Source: JBKEDS01 sp047975545 (GTDB lineage Bacteria; Bacteroidota; Bacteroidia; Flavobacteriales; Flavobacteriaceae). Taken from it: a DNA stretch of 21,087 nucleotides. This document shows positions 5,355 to 12,921 of this stretch, in pieces. The notes under the pieces were generated by a model, which saw nothing but the letters and a program-made list of their open reading frames with translations, did no database searches and was not told where the DNA came from. The stretch covers positions 1-21,087 of the forward strand of contig JBKEDS010000072.1 of NCBI GenBank assembly GCA_047975545.1. The letters are read 5' to 3'. Both the position numbers and the translations under genes were made by a program. Each line of letters starts with the position of its first letter. The first letter of the stretch is position 1.

Positions 5355-7724
5355 TTGAAACACTTTTTCCTGTTTTTCATTTTAACCGTTTTTTGCCAAG
5401 CCCAAAATAAAATAAGCATTAGCGGCACCATAACCGATAGCAGCAATGGCGAAACCTTACTTGGTGCAACCGTTTATTTGCAAGGCACCAATATTGGTAC
5501 TGTAACCAATGCTTATGGGTTTTTCTCTTTATCGGCTACAAAAGGCGAATACACACTTGTAGTGTCGTATGTTGGCTACGAAACCCAAAAACAAACCATA
5601 AATTTACAAGCCGACCTAAAGCAGGATATTGAATTACAAGAATCGGCTACGGCTTTAGATGAGGTGGTTATTACTGCCGAAGAAGGCGAAACCGTTAATA
5701 TCAAGGCCCCACAAATGAGCGTGTCCAAGCTTAGCGCACAAACCATTAAGCAAATGCCCGTGGTGTTGGGCGAGGTCGATGTGCTAAAATCCATAGAAAT
5801 GCTGCCCGGGGTTACCAAAAACGGCGAGGGGTCGTCGGGGTTTCATGTTCGGGGCGGGGCGGCCGACCAAAACTTGGTATTGTTGGACGAGGCTATTATT
5901 TACAACACCTCGCATTTTTACGGGTTCTTTTCGGTTTTTAATGCCGATGCCATTAAGGATATAAAACTTTATAAAGGCGATATTCCGGCAAAATATGGCG
6001 GACGTATTTCCTCGGTTTTGGATATTCACCAAAAAGACGGCAACCGAAAACGGTTAGCGGTTAACGGCGGCATTGGGCTTATTTCCAGCAGGCTGGCCAT
6101 AGAAGCGCCTTTGGTGGCCGATAAAAGTTCTATTTTGGTGGCGGGCAGGACCTCCTACGCCCATTTGTTTATGCCTTTAATGGAAGATACAAAGGACGAT
6201 AAACTTTCGTTTTACGACCTAAACCTAAAAACCAACTACACCTTTAACAAAAACAACAAACTGTTTTTATCGGGCTATTTTGGGCGCGATGTGCTTAATA
6301 TTTCGTCCATTCTCGAAAATAATTACGGCAATGCCACGGGCAACCTACGCTGGAACCATGTGTTTAACGATAAGCTGTTTTCCAATTTATCGTTTATTTA
6401 CAGCAAGTACGATTACCGTTTTTTATTGGATTTTATTGAATTGGATTGGACAGCCGATATTTCAAACCTCAACTTAAAATACGATTTCGGCTATTACGTA
6501 AACAACAACTTAACCCTCGATTTTGGGTTTAGCGCCTTAACCTATAATGTTAATCCCGGTATTGTAAAGCCTTCGTCGGAAACCTCATCGGTTAATTACC
6601 GGAAATTAGACGAAAAACGGGCTTTTGAAGGCGCTTTTTACGCCAGTGCCGAACACCAATTATCCGATAAGCTAAGCCTTAATTACGGGTTAAGGTACAG
6701 CCAATTTTACAGGCTTGGCGGACAAAGCATAACCCATTACGTTAACAACCAGCCCGTTGTTTACAATCCCGATTTGGATATTTACGAAAGAGGCAAAACC
6801 AATGGCGAAACGTATTACGGTAAAGGCAAAAATATAGCCACCTACGGCAATCTGGAGCCGCGTTTCGGGGCATCTTATCAACTTAACGGGCAATCGTCCG
6901 TAAAAGCAAGCTATACGCGGTCTACGCAGTATTTACATTTGTTGTCCAACACAGCAACGGTAACGCCCTTGGATGTTTGGACCCCCAGCGGAACGTACAT
7001 TAAGCCCCAAAAATCCCATCAGTTTGCGGCGGGCTATTACAATAATTTAAATAATAGTACCTATTCGCTTGAAATTGAAACGTATTACAAACAAATTAAA
7101 AACAGGGTAGATTACATCGACGGCTCCGATTTAATAGGCAACAACACCATTGAAACCGAAATTTTAAATGGCGAAGCACGGGCTTACGGTCTTGAGGTTT
7201 TATTTCGAAAAAATAAGGGCAAGCTTACGGGTTGGTTGGCGTACACCTTGTCGAAATCCGAGCAGCGTACCTTGGGTGGTAATGCCGGAGGCCCCGGAAT
7301 AAACAATGGGGCATGGTACAATACCGCCTACGACCGCACCCACGACCTATCGCTAACCGGAAACTATAAATTAAGCGAAAAATGGAGCATAAGTTCAAAT
7401 TTAGTGCTTCAAACCGGGCGTCCGGTAACCTACCCAAACGGGCAATATACTTACGAAGGCTTATCGGTAGCCACCTATTCCAACCGCAACAAAAACCGTT
7501 TGCCCGCTTACCACAGGCTTGATTTGGCGGCCACTTACACGCCCAACAAAAAGCCCGATAACCGCTGGAAGGGCGAATGGGTTTTTGGTATTTACAATGC
7601 GTACAATAGGCGGAATGCCGCTTCAATTTCATTCACCCAAAACGACCAAACAGGCCTAAACGAAGCCACAAGGCTTTCGGTTTTTGGTATTATTCCATCG
7701 GTAACTTACAACTTCAAATTTTAA
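5355..7724 (+). CDS. TonB-dependent outer-membrane receptor with N-terminal carboxypeptidase-regulatory-like domain
   Basis: This 789-aa protein imports an unknown ligand across the outer membrane using TonB energy. A signal peptide (KHFFLFFILTVFCQAQ) is followed by a CarboxypepD_reg-like beta-sandwich (about 20-105), with ITDSSNGETLLGATV and SYVGYETQ. A plug domain follows (about 125-235) with LPGV, SGFHVRGGAADQNLVLLDE and a KGDIPAKYGGRISSVLDI strand. The rest is a beta-barrel rich in aromatic and Asn residues, ending in the Phe-terminated VTYNFKF. The start is a TTG at 5355: no in-frame ATG precedes the signal peptide, and this start gives a complete one. The DUF4249 gene follows after four bases. 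This is the receptor/DUF4249 lipoprotein pair of Bacteroidota, distinct from SusC/SusD; its substrate is not known. Confidence 0.93.
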   Translation: MKHFFLFFILTVFCQAQNKISISGTITDSSNGETLLGATVYLQGTNIGTVTNAYGFFSLSATKGEYTLVVSYVGYETQKQTINLQADLKQDIELQESATALDEVVITAEEGETVNIKAPQMSVSKLSAQTIKQMPVVLGEVDVLKSIEMLPGVTKNGEGSSGFHVRGGAADQNLVLLDEAIIYNTSHFYGFFSVFNADAIKDIKLYKGDIPAKYGGRISSVLDIHQKDGNRKRLAVNGGIGLISSRLAIEAPLVADKSSILVAGRTSYAHLFMPLMEDTKDDKLSFYDLNLKTNYTFNKNNKLFLSGYFGRDVLNISSILENNYGNATGNLRWNHVFNDKLFSNLSFIYSKYDYRFLLDFIELDWTADISNLNLKYDFGYYVNNNLTLDFGFSALTYNVNPGIVKPSSETSSVNYRKLDEKRAFEGAFYASAEHQLSDKLSLNYGLRYSQFYRLGGQSITHYVNNQPVVYNPDLDIYERGKTNGETYYGKGKNIATYGNLEPRFGASYQLNGQSSVKASYTRSTQYLHLLSNTATVTPLDVWTPSGTYIKPQKSHQFAAGYYNNLNNSTYSLEIETYYKQIKNRVDYIDGSDLIGNNTIETEILNGEARAYGLEVLFRKNKGKLTGWLAYTLSKSEQRTLGGNAGGPGINNGAWYNTAYDRTHDLSLTGNYKLSEKWSISSNLVLQTGRPVTYPNGQYTYEGLSVATYSNRNKNRLPAYHRLDLAATYTPNKKPDNRWKGEWVFGIYNAYNRRNAASISFTQNDQTGLNEATRLSVFGIIPSVTYNFKF

Positions 7725-7728
7725 AATT

Positions 7729-8571
7729 ATGGCACGCTATATATTCTTTTTAACACTTGTTTCTTTTCTTTTTCAATCTTGCGAAGATATTATTGATGTT
7801 GAAGTTCCAACAGGACAAACTCGATTGGTTATTGAAGCGTCCTTGGATTGGGAAAAAGAAACATCGGGAAATGCGCAAACCGTTAAACTAAGCACTACAA
7901 CCCCATATTTTGAAACCGGTACCAACAGTGCCGTTACCAATGCCACGGTAACCGTTACCAATTTGGGTACCGATGAGGTATTCAACTTCACCAACCAAAA
8001 TGACGGCACGTATACAACAAACAGCTTTGTGCCAATATTAAACAACGAATATCAGTTGGAAGTTATTTACAACAACCAAACCTATACCGCCACCGAAACC
8101 TTAACCGCAGTACCCGATATAAAAAGGCTTAGCCAATCGACCGACGGCGGCTTTGATAGCGATTTATTGGAGGTGAACGTTTATTTTGACGATCCTGCCG
8201 ATGAGGATAATTTTTATTTAATCCGTTATTATGAAGAAGGCGATTTGTTCCCCTATTTTGAAGCGGCTTCCGACGAGTTTTCAAACGGAAACGAAATGCA
8301 CGATTTTTTTGAAAAAGACGACGACGAGGATAACAACCAAGCCCCCTTTCAAGTGGGCGATGTGGTAGATATTAGCCTTTACGGTATTTCCGAACCGTAT
8401 TACAACTACATGCGCATACTTTTGGAGCAATATTATTCCGGAGGCAGCCCGTTTTCGTCCAATGCTGCCGAAATAAAGGGAAACTGCATAAATACAACAA
8501 ATGCCGATAATTATCCGTACGGGTATTTTAGGGCAACGCAAGTAGTTAAAGTCCGTTATACGTTTCAGTAA
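7729..8571 (+). CDS. DUF4249-family lipoprotein, partner of the TonB receptor
   Basis: This 280-aa protein has a lipoprotein signal with C18 as the likely lipidated residue (LFQSC) followed by EDIID. Acidic residues right after the Cys fit Bacteroidota surface-lipoprotein export. The start of the mature part (VEVPTGQTRLVIEASLDWE) and an Ig-like NATVTVTNLG segment (about 65-75) are typical of DUF4249. An Asp/Glu-rich stretch FFEKDDDEDNN (about 190-200) could bind cations. The C-terminus with YPYGYFRA and KVRYTF is also family-like. It starts four bases after the receptor stop and is surely in the same operon, probably acting as surface capture lipoprotein. It converges on holB with only four bases between stops. 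Confidence 0.88.
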   Translation: MARYIFFLTLVSFLFQSCEDIIDVEVPTGQTRLVIEASLDWEKETSGNAQTVKLSTTTPYFETGTNSAVTNATVTVTNLGTDEVFNFTNQNDGTYTTNSFVPILNNEYQLEVIYNNQTYTATETLTAVPDIKRLSQSTDGGFDSDLLEVNVYFDDPADEDNFYLIRYYEEGDLFPYFEAASDEFSNGNEMHDFFEKDDDEDNNQAPFQVGDVVDISLYGISEPYYNYMRILLEQYYSGGSPFSSNAAEIKGNCINTTNADNYPYGYFRATQVVKVRYTFQ

Positions 8572-8575
8572 AAAG

Positions 8576-9727
8576 CTAAGCCGGTTTATGCAGCAACCGT
8601 GTAAGTTTTATGGACAAATCGGTTAGTATAATTTTGGAGTTTCCGTTGCGCTCAACATGGTAAATGGCATCTTGTAGCTCGTTGCTAATGTCCATAATGT
8701 TGTTGCCGTGTATGTAGGGTGCAAAATTTTCCAATTTAAAGCCTTGGGTTTTGGGTTCTAAGTACACCAAATCGGCAGCTTTGTAGTTTAGCAAAAGGGC
8801 TTGCCTAAAAAAGTCCAAGCAAAAATTTAAAAACTGCTTTTGGGTTTCGCGGCCCGTTTTGGCAATATCCTCGCTCCACGAAATTAAATCGTGTATGGCG
8901 GCCTTGTTGCCTTTGGCCTTAAAGGCGCTTCTAATCCAAAATATAAACCAGGTTTCAAACTGGATATCTTCGGAATCTTGGTACACCAAATCGCAGGCCT
9001 TGTTAAAATTTCCGTTGGCTTGGTGGGCCAGTTTGGTGGCAACGGCATCCTCAATATTGTATTTTTGTTTTAATCCGGCTTTAATATCGTTTTCGGCCAA
9101 GGGCGGAAAATGCAGTATTTGGCAGCGCGAGCGTATGGTATTTATAATTTGCGTATCGTCTTCGGCAATTAAAATAAAAATGGTTTTGTTGGGCGGTTCC
9201 TCAATAAGTTTTAGCAATTTATTGGCTGCCGAATCGTTTAGTTTTTCGGCCATCCAAATAATCATAACCTTAAATCCGCCTTCGTAGGCTTTTAGCGAAA
9301 GTATTTTAACAATTTCCTGCGCTTCATCAACCCCAATTTGTCCCTGTTTGTTGTCTACGCCAAGGAGTTTATACCAATCGAATAGATTACCGTAGGGCTG
9401 TTCGGTTATTAGTTTGCGCCATTCTTCCATATAAAAACCGGAAACGGGCTTGCTTTTTACCTTATCGCTCGTGGTTACGGGAAAGGCAAAATGCAAATCG
9501 GGGTGCGATAAATGGTTAAATTTTATATTGCAGGCCTCGTTGCCCGTATTGTTTTCGCCCGAGGTGTTTTTGCAAAGCAAATACTGCGCATAGGCAATAG
9601 CCATGGGCAATGTGCCGGAGCCTTCCGGACCCACGAACAATTGGGCATGCGGTATCCTGCCATTATCGACACTTTGCGTTAAGTGGTTTTTTATATGGGC
9701 TTGCCCCAAAATATCTTGAAAAAGCAT
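8576..9727 (-). CDS. holB: DNA polymerase III subunit delta' (clamp loader)
   Basis: This 383-aa AAA+ protein of the clamp-loader complex helps open and load the sliding clamp. FQDILGQ at the N-terminus and HAQLFVGPEGSG (27-38) mark the P-loop region. The essential Walker Lys is absent (GSGTL), in line with delta' being a non-hydrolysing stator subunit. Further on, AANKLLKLIEEPP and the arginine-finger motif IRSRCQ are present. The region between Walker A and the sensor has an insertion with a HPDLHFAFPV segment, usual in Bacteroidota members. The zinc-binding Cys cluster of E. coli-type delta' is reduced to scattered Cys. It is a single gene with its own -7 element very close to the start. 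Confidence 0.93.
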   Translation of the reverse strand: MLFQDILGQAHIKNHLTQSVDNGRIPHAQLFVGPEGSGTLPMAIAYAQYLLCKNTSGENNTGNEACNIKFNHLSHPDLHFAFPVTTSDKVKSKPVSGFYMEEWRKLITEQPYGNLFDWYKLLGVDNKQGQIGVDEAQEIVKILSLKAYEGGFKVMIIWMAEKLNDSAANKLLKLIEEPPNKTIFILIAEDDTQIINTIRSRCQILHFPPLAENDIKAGLKQKYNIEDAVATKLAHQANGNFNKACDLVYQDSEDIQFETWFIFWIRSAFKAKGNKAAIHDLISWSEDIAKTGRETQKQFLNFCLDFFRQALLLNYKAADLVYLEPKTQGFKLENFAPYIHGNNIMDISNELQDAIYHVERNGNSKIILTDLSIKLTRLLHKPA

Positions 9728-9731
9728 CGTA

Positions 9732-9739
9732 CAAATATA
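9732..9739 (-). promoter_or_regulatory. -7 element of holB
   Basis: On the minus strand this reads TATATTTG, a perfect TAnnTTTG. It lies four bases upstream of the holB start codon (9727-9725), so transcription would begin at or next to the ATG. That implies a leaderless or nearly leaderless mRNA. No good -33 element is visible. Confidence 0.5.
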
Positions 9740-9747
9740 GGGGTTTG

Positions 9748-9774
9748 GCTATATATTTTGGCTTAGTATATAGC
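9748..9774. promoter_or_regulatory. Inverted repeat between holB and the zincin gene
   Basis: GCTATATA at 9748-9755 and TATATAGC at 9767-9774 form a perfect 8-bp dyad around an 11-base spacer, just upstream of the holB -7 element. It could be a regulator site for the divergent pair. AT-rich dyads of this size also occur by chance. Confidence 0.3.
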
Positions 9775-9909
9775 AAAATTTAAACAGAACATCTGCAAGG
9801 CTTCAAAAAAACCTTGTAGCTTTAATGGTCTGTTGCGGTTTTTTATCCACTTCCGAAAATAAGGTGTAAATTAACCAAAATACCGCCCCTATGTAAGGGT
9901 TTAAATAGT

Positions 9910-9917
9910 TACATTTG
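9910..9917 (+). promoter_or_regulatory. -7 element of the zincin gene
   Basis: TACATTTG is an exact TAnnTTTG. Initiation would fall at about 9923-9925, downstream of the ATG at 9919, so it favours the ATG at 9943 as the true start of the peptidase gene. No clear -33 element was found. Confidence 0.5.
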
Positions 9918-9942
9918 AATGATTTTCAGAACAACATACAAA

Positions 9943-11577
9943 ATGAACCACATAAAAGAAACAAAATTTTTATTCGCCCTAACACTAATTATTTCGCTTT
10001 ATGCAAGCGTTGTACACGCCTACAATATAAAAGGCGATAATGATGTTTGGACGGTAAATATTGAAAACCAGCAAGCCTTAAATGTTGTGTTTTTTATCCC
10101 GACCGATTTTCCTTCCGACGACAAAACGGTAGAAAGCCGCATTGCGCTTATTTCCGACATGATGCTGTACATACAGGCATGGTACAAAAAGCAAATGGAT
10201 GTTGCGGGCTTTGGCGCAAAAACATTTGGGTTGTTAACCAACCAAAAGGGACAAGTACGGATAAACCTTGTTAAGGGGCAGCACCCTACGACCTATTACG
10301 GTGGAAACTCAAATTTGGTAAAAGAAGAAGTTGATGCGTATTTTGAAAAACACCCCGAGTTTAATTCCAGTGTACACACCTTGGTACTGGGCGATTATGG
10401 CAGCAAAATCGGGTTTCAGGGCATTGGCTACTGGTGCTATGCCACTTCCGAGGATTTTACCCTAACCGATACGGGTGAGGAGTTTCACGGCTTCAAACTA
10501 AAAAATGCGGCCCGATTAGGCGGTATTATGCACGAATTGGGGCATGGCTTAAATTTACCGCATAATTGCCAAACGGCGGCGCAAGTGCCCAATGTGGCCT
10601 TAATGTCCAACGGTAACCGGGTGTATGCCAAGTCGCCCGAAAAAATATTTTTAACCCAAAGCAGTTGTGCCATTTTAAGCAACAATGCACTGTTTAATAA
10701 AACTACAAACGGTATTTTGTATTATAAAGAAATGCCCGCCACGGTGGTAAAAACACTTTCAATTGCCAAAAACACCGCTTTAAAAACAATACACATAAAC
10801 GGAACGTTTACATCCAACACGGCAATTCCTTACGTATATGCGGGCTTCGATTTTATTAGCGACAACGCCAACCCACCAAACGACAATTACGACGAAATTA
10901 CCTATTTAACCGTTCCCGTAAAGGAAAACGAAAATTTGTATTCGTTTGATATTGAAGTTGCGTATGCCGATTTGTTCAACAATTTTCAAGAAGAAATAAA
11001 GGACGAAGCGGTTATCGAAATTAACTTAATTTCCGAAAACGGATTCCGATTGGTGCCGTATTCGCACTATTACACTACCGATATTGCCACACAAATACCC
11101 AATACCGATATTGAGTTGGATTATACGGCCTTTAACCTATCCGATAGGTCGGGCTGGAGCATAACGGCAAATTCGGCTCCCGAAAACAAAACCGATACTT
11201 TTACAAATATGATTGATGGCAACGAAAGTACCTTTTGGCATTCCAATTGGCCGTACTCGGTAGAAAAACACGGGCCGCACACCATAACAATCAACATGGG
11301 CACCACCAAAACCATAAACGGTATATACCTATTATCGGCAAGGTCCGGCACGCAATTTAGGCCAAAACACGTAACGGTTTTAACCAGTTTGGATAATAAG
11401 AATTGGGATGAAGCAAACAAAACATTAATTCCCGCAATAGAGGCCGCCGAACGCTTTACAATAGATTTTGAAAAACCCGCAGAAGCCCGGTTTATTAAAA
11501 TTTTGGTAGATGAAATTTACAAAAGCGGAAAAGGAAAAGTAGAAAACTTAGTACTTACCGAAGTTGATGTGTTTTAA
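9943..11577 (+). CDS. Secreted zinc metallopeptidase (zincin) with C-terminal discoidin domain
   Basis: From the ATG at 9943 the product is 544 aa; an in-frame ATG at 9919 would add eight residues but overlaps the promoter. A signal peptide (FLFALTLIISLYASVVHA) is followed by a peptidase domain with the zinc site HELGHGLNLPH (residues 197-207), an HExxHxxxxxH pattern. Asn replaces the usual metzincin Gly, and a Met in NVALMSNG could be the Met-turn. A beta-rich middle region follows (about 260-390). The last 130 residues are an F5/8 type C (discoidin) carbohydrate-binding domain, with DGNESTFWHSNW, INMGTTKTINGIYLL and ARFIKILV. It probably cleaves an extracellular glycoprotein. It is monocistronic, with a strong terminator right after it. 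Confidence 0.88.
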   Translation: MNHIKETKFLFALTLIISLYASVVHAYNIKGDNDVWTVNIENQQALNVVFFIPTDFPSDDKTVESRIALISDMMLYIQAWYKKQMDVAGFGAKTFGLLTNQKGQVRINLVKGQHPTTYYGGNSNLVKEEVDAYFEKHPEFNSSVHTLVLGDYGSKIGFQGIGYWCYATSEDFTLTDTGEEFHGFKLKNAARLGGIMHELGHGLNLPHNCQTAAQVPNVALMSNGNRVYAKSPEKIFLTQSSCAILSNNALFNKTTNGILYYKEMPATVVKTLSIAKNTALKTIHINGTFTSNTAIPYVYAGFDFISDNANPPNDNYDEITYLTVPVKENENLYSFDIEVAYADLFNNFQEEIKDEAVIEINLISENGFRLVPYSHYYTTDIATQIPNTDIELDYTAFNLSDRSGWSITANSAPENKTDTFTNMIDGNESTFWHSNWPYSVEKHGPHTITINMGTTKTINGIYLLSARSGTQFRPKHVTVLTSLDNKNWDEANKTLIPAIEAAERFTIDFEKPAEARFIKILVDEIYKSGKGKVENLVLTEVDVF

Positions 11578-11592
11578 ACTATTGATAAAAAC

Positions 11593-11630
11593 AAAAGAGG
11601 CTGTCTTTACTTTTCAAGACAGCCTCTTTT
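11593..11630. terminator. Bidirectional intrinsic terminator
   Basis: AAAAGAGGCTGTCTT (11593-11607) and its exact reverse complement (11616-11630) form a 15-bp stem around an 8-base loop, with A/T tracts on both sides. It lies between the convergent zincin gene and odhB and can stop transcripts from both directions. Confidence 0.92.
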
Positions 11631-11656
11631 TATTTCACAACTTCTTTTCTTCTTCC

Positions 11657-12889
11657 TTATAATTCCAAAGCCTTTTTAATATCGTTGTTCATTAAAAGCT
11701 CAACAGGATTTTCCAGGGCTTCTTTTACAGCTACCAAAAACCCTACCGATTCTTTACCATCTATAATGCGGTGGTCGTAGGATAGGGCTATGTACATCAT
11801 GGGGTGTATTTCTACCTTACCGTTAACGGCAATAGGGCGCTCTATAATATTGTGCATGCCCAAAATACCACTTTGCGGCGGATTTATAATGGGTGTGGAC
11901 AACATACTGCCAAACACACCGCCATTGGAAATGGTAAAGGTACCGCCCGTCATTTCATCTACCGTAATTTGTCCATCGCGCGCACGTAGGGCCAAGCGTT
12001 TTACTTCGGCCTCGACCCCCCTAAAACTTAAATTTTCAACATTTCGCATTACGGGTACCATAAGGCCTTTAGGGCCGGAAACCGCAATACTAATATCGCA
12101 AAAATCGTAGGTAATCATTTCCTTTTCGTCAATCATCGAGTTTACCGCAGGGTATAGTTTTAAAGCCCTAACCACGGCCAAGGTAAAAAAGCTCATAAAC
12201 CCAAGACCAACACCGTGCTTGGCTTTAAAGGCTTCTTTATACTCGTTTCGTATGGCGTATATGGGCGACATGTTAGCCTCGTTAAAGGTGGTTAGCATGG
12301 CGGTACTGTTTTTGGCCTCGACCAATCGCTCGGCCACCTTACGGCGCAGCATGGATAGTTTGCTTCTTGTAGTGCCACGGTTTCCGCCTGTTGGCGTACC
12401 CATGGACGGTACGGCTTGTACGGCATCTTCTTTTGTTACCCTGCCGTCTTTTCCTGTTCCGGAAATTGTAGCGGCATCAATGCCTTTTTCGGCCAGAATT
12501 TTTTTGGCTGCCGGGCTTGCTGTTCCGGTGGCATAGGTTGTTTGCCCCCTGGCCCCCGAAGGAGGAGCAGGAACAGCTTCTTGTTTAGGTTGGGCTTCTA
12601 CTTTAGGTTTTGTGTCCTGGGTATCCGCCCCCGCTTTGGAAGCTGGTGGGCTTGCACTGGTATCGATTAGGCATACTACGGCGCCTACGGCTACGGCATC
12701 GCCTTCTTCAGCTTTAAGGGTTATTATCCCACTGGCTTCGGCAGGAAGTTCCAAGGTGGCCTTATCGCTATCGACCTCGGCTATGGCTTGGTCTTTTTCA
12801 ACATAATCGCCGTCTTGAACCAACCATGTTGCAATTTCAACTTCTTTAATAGACTCGCCCGGCGAAGGCACTTTCATTTCTAAAATCAT
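11657..12889 (-). CDS. odhB: 2-oxoglutarate dehydrogenase E2, dihydrolipoyllysine-residue succinyltransferase
   Basis: This 410-aa core protein of the 2-oxoglutarate dehydrogenase complex transfers the succinyl group from lipoamide to CoA in the TCA cycle. An N-terminal lipoyl domain (1-77) carries the lipoylated Lys K43 in VDSDKATLEL. A Pro/Ala-rich linker leads to the E1/E3-binding domain (about 118-155), with ASPAAKKILAEKGID and GKDGRVTKEDA. The C-terminal acyltransferase domain has SYDHRIIDG with H373 and D377 as the catalytic pair. Succinyl over acetyl specificity fits the linkage to odhA, 32 bases upstream on the same strand. The linker contains an unusual PPSGARGQ segment encoded by palindrome-like G/C-rich DNA. 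Confidence 0.96.
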   Translation of the reverse strand: MILEMKVPSPGESIKEVEIATWLVQDGDYVEKDQAIAEVDSDKATLELPAEASGIITLKAEEGDAVAVGAVVCLIDTSASPPASKAGADTQDTKPKVEAQPKQEAVPAPPSGARGQTTYATGTASPAAKKILAEKGIDAATISGTGKDGRVTKEDAVQAVPSMGTPTGGNRGTTRSKLSMLRRKVAERLVEAKNSTAMLTTFNEANMSPIYAIRNEYKEAFKAKHGVGLGFMSFFTLAVVRALKLYPAVNSMIDEKEMITYDFCDISIAVSGPKGLMVPVMRNVENLSFRGVEAEVKRLALRARDGQITVDEMTGGTFTISNGGVFGSMLSTPIINPPQSGILGMHNIIERPIAVNGKVEIHPMMYIALSYDHRIIDGKESVGFLVAVKEALENPVELLMNNDIKKALEL

Positions 12890-12921
12890 GTGCTTTAATT
12901 TTATTTTTTTAATTGACTATT

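Noticed and set aside
7225..7632. 135-codon minus-strand open frame inside the TonB receptor
   Set aside because: It lies wholly within a well-supported gene; Cys/Arg-rich composition is typical of an antisense shadow.
9793..9819. CTGCAAGG ... CCTTGTAG hairpin upstream of the zincin gene
   Set aside because: A stem with a mismatch and no T-tract or known element; not distinguishable from chance.
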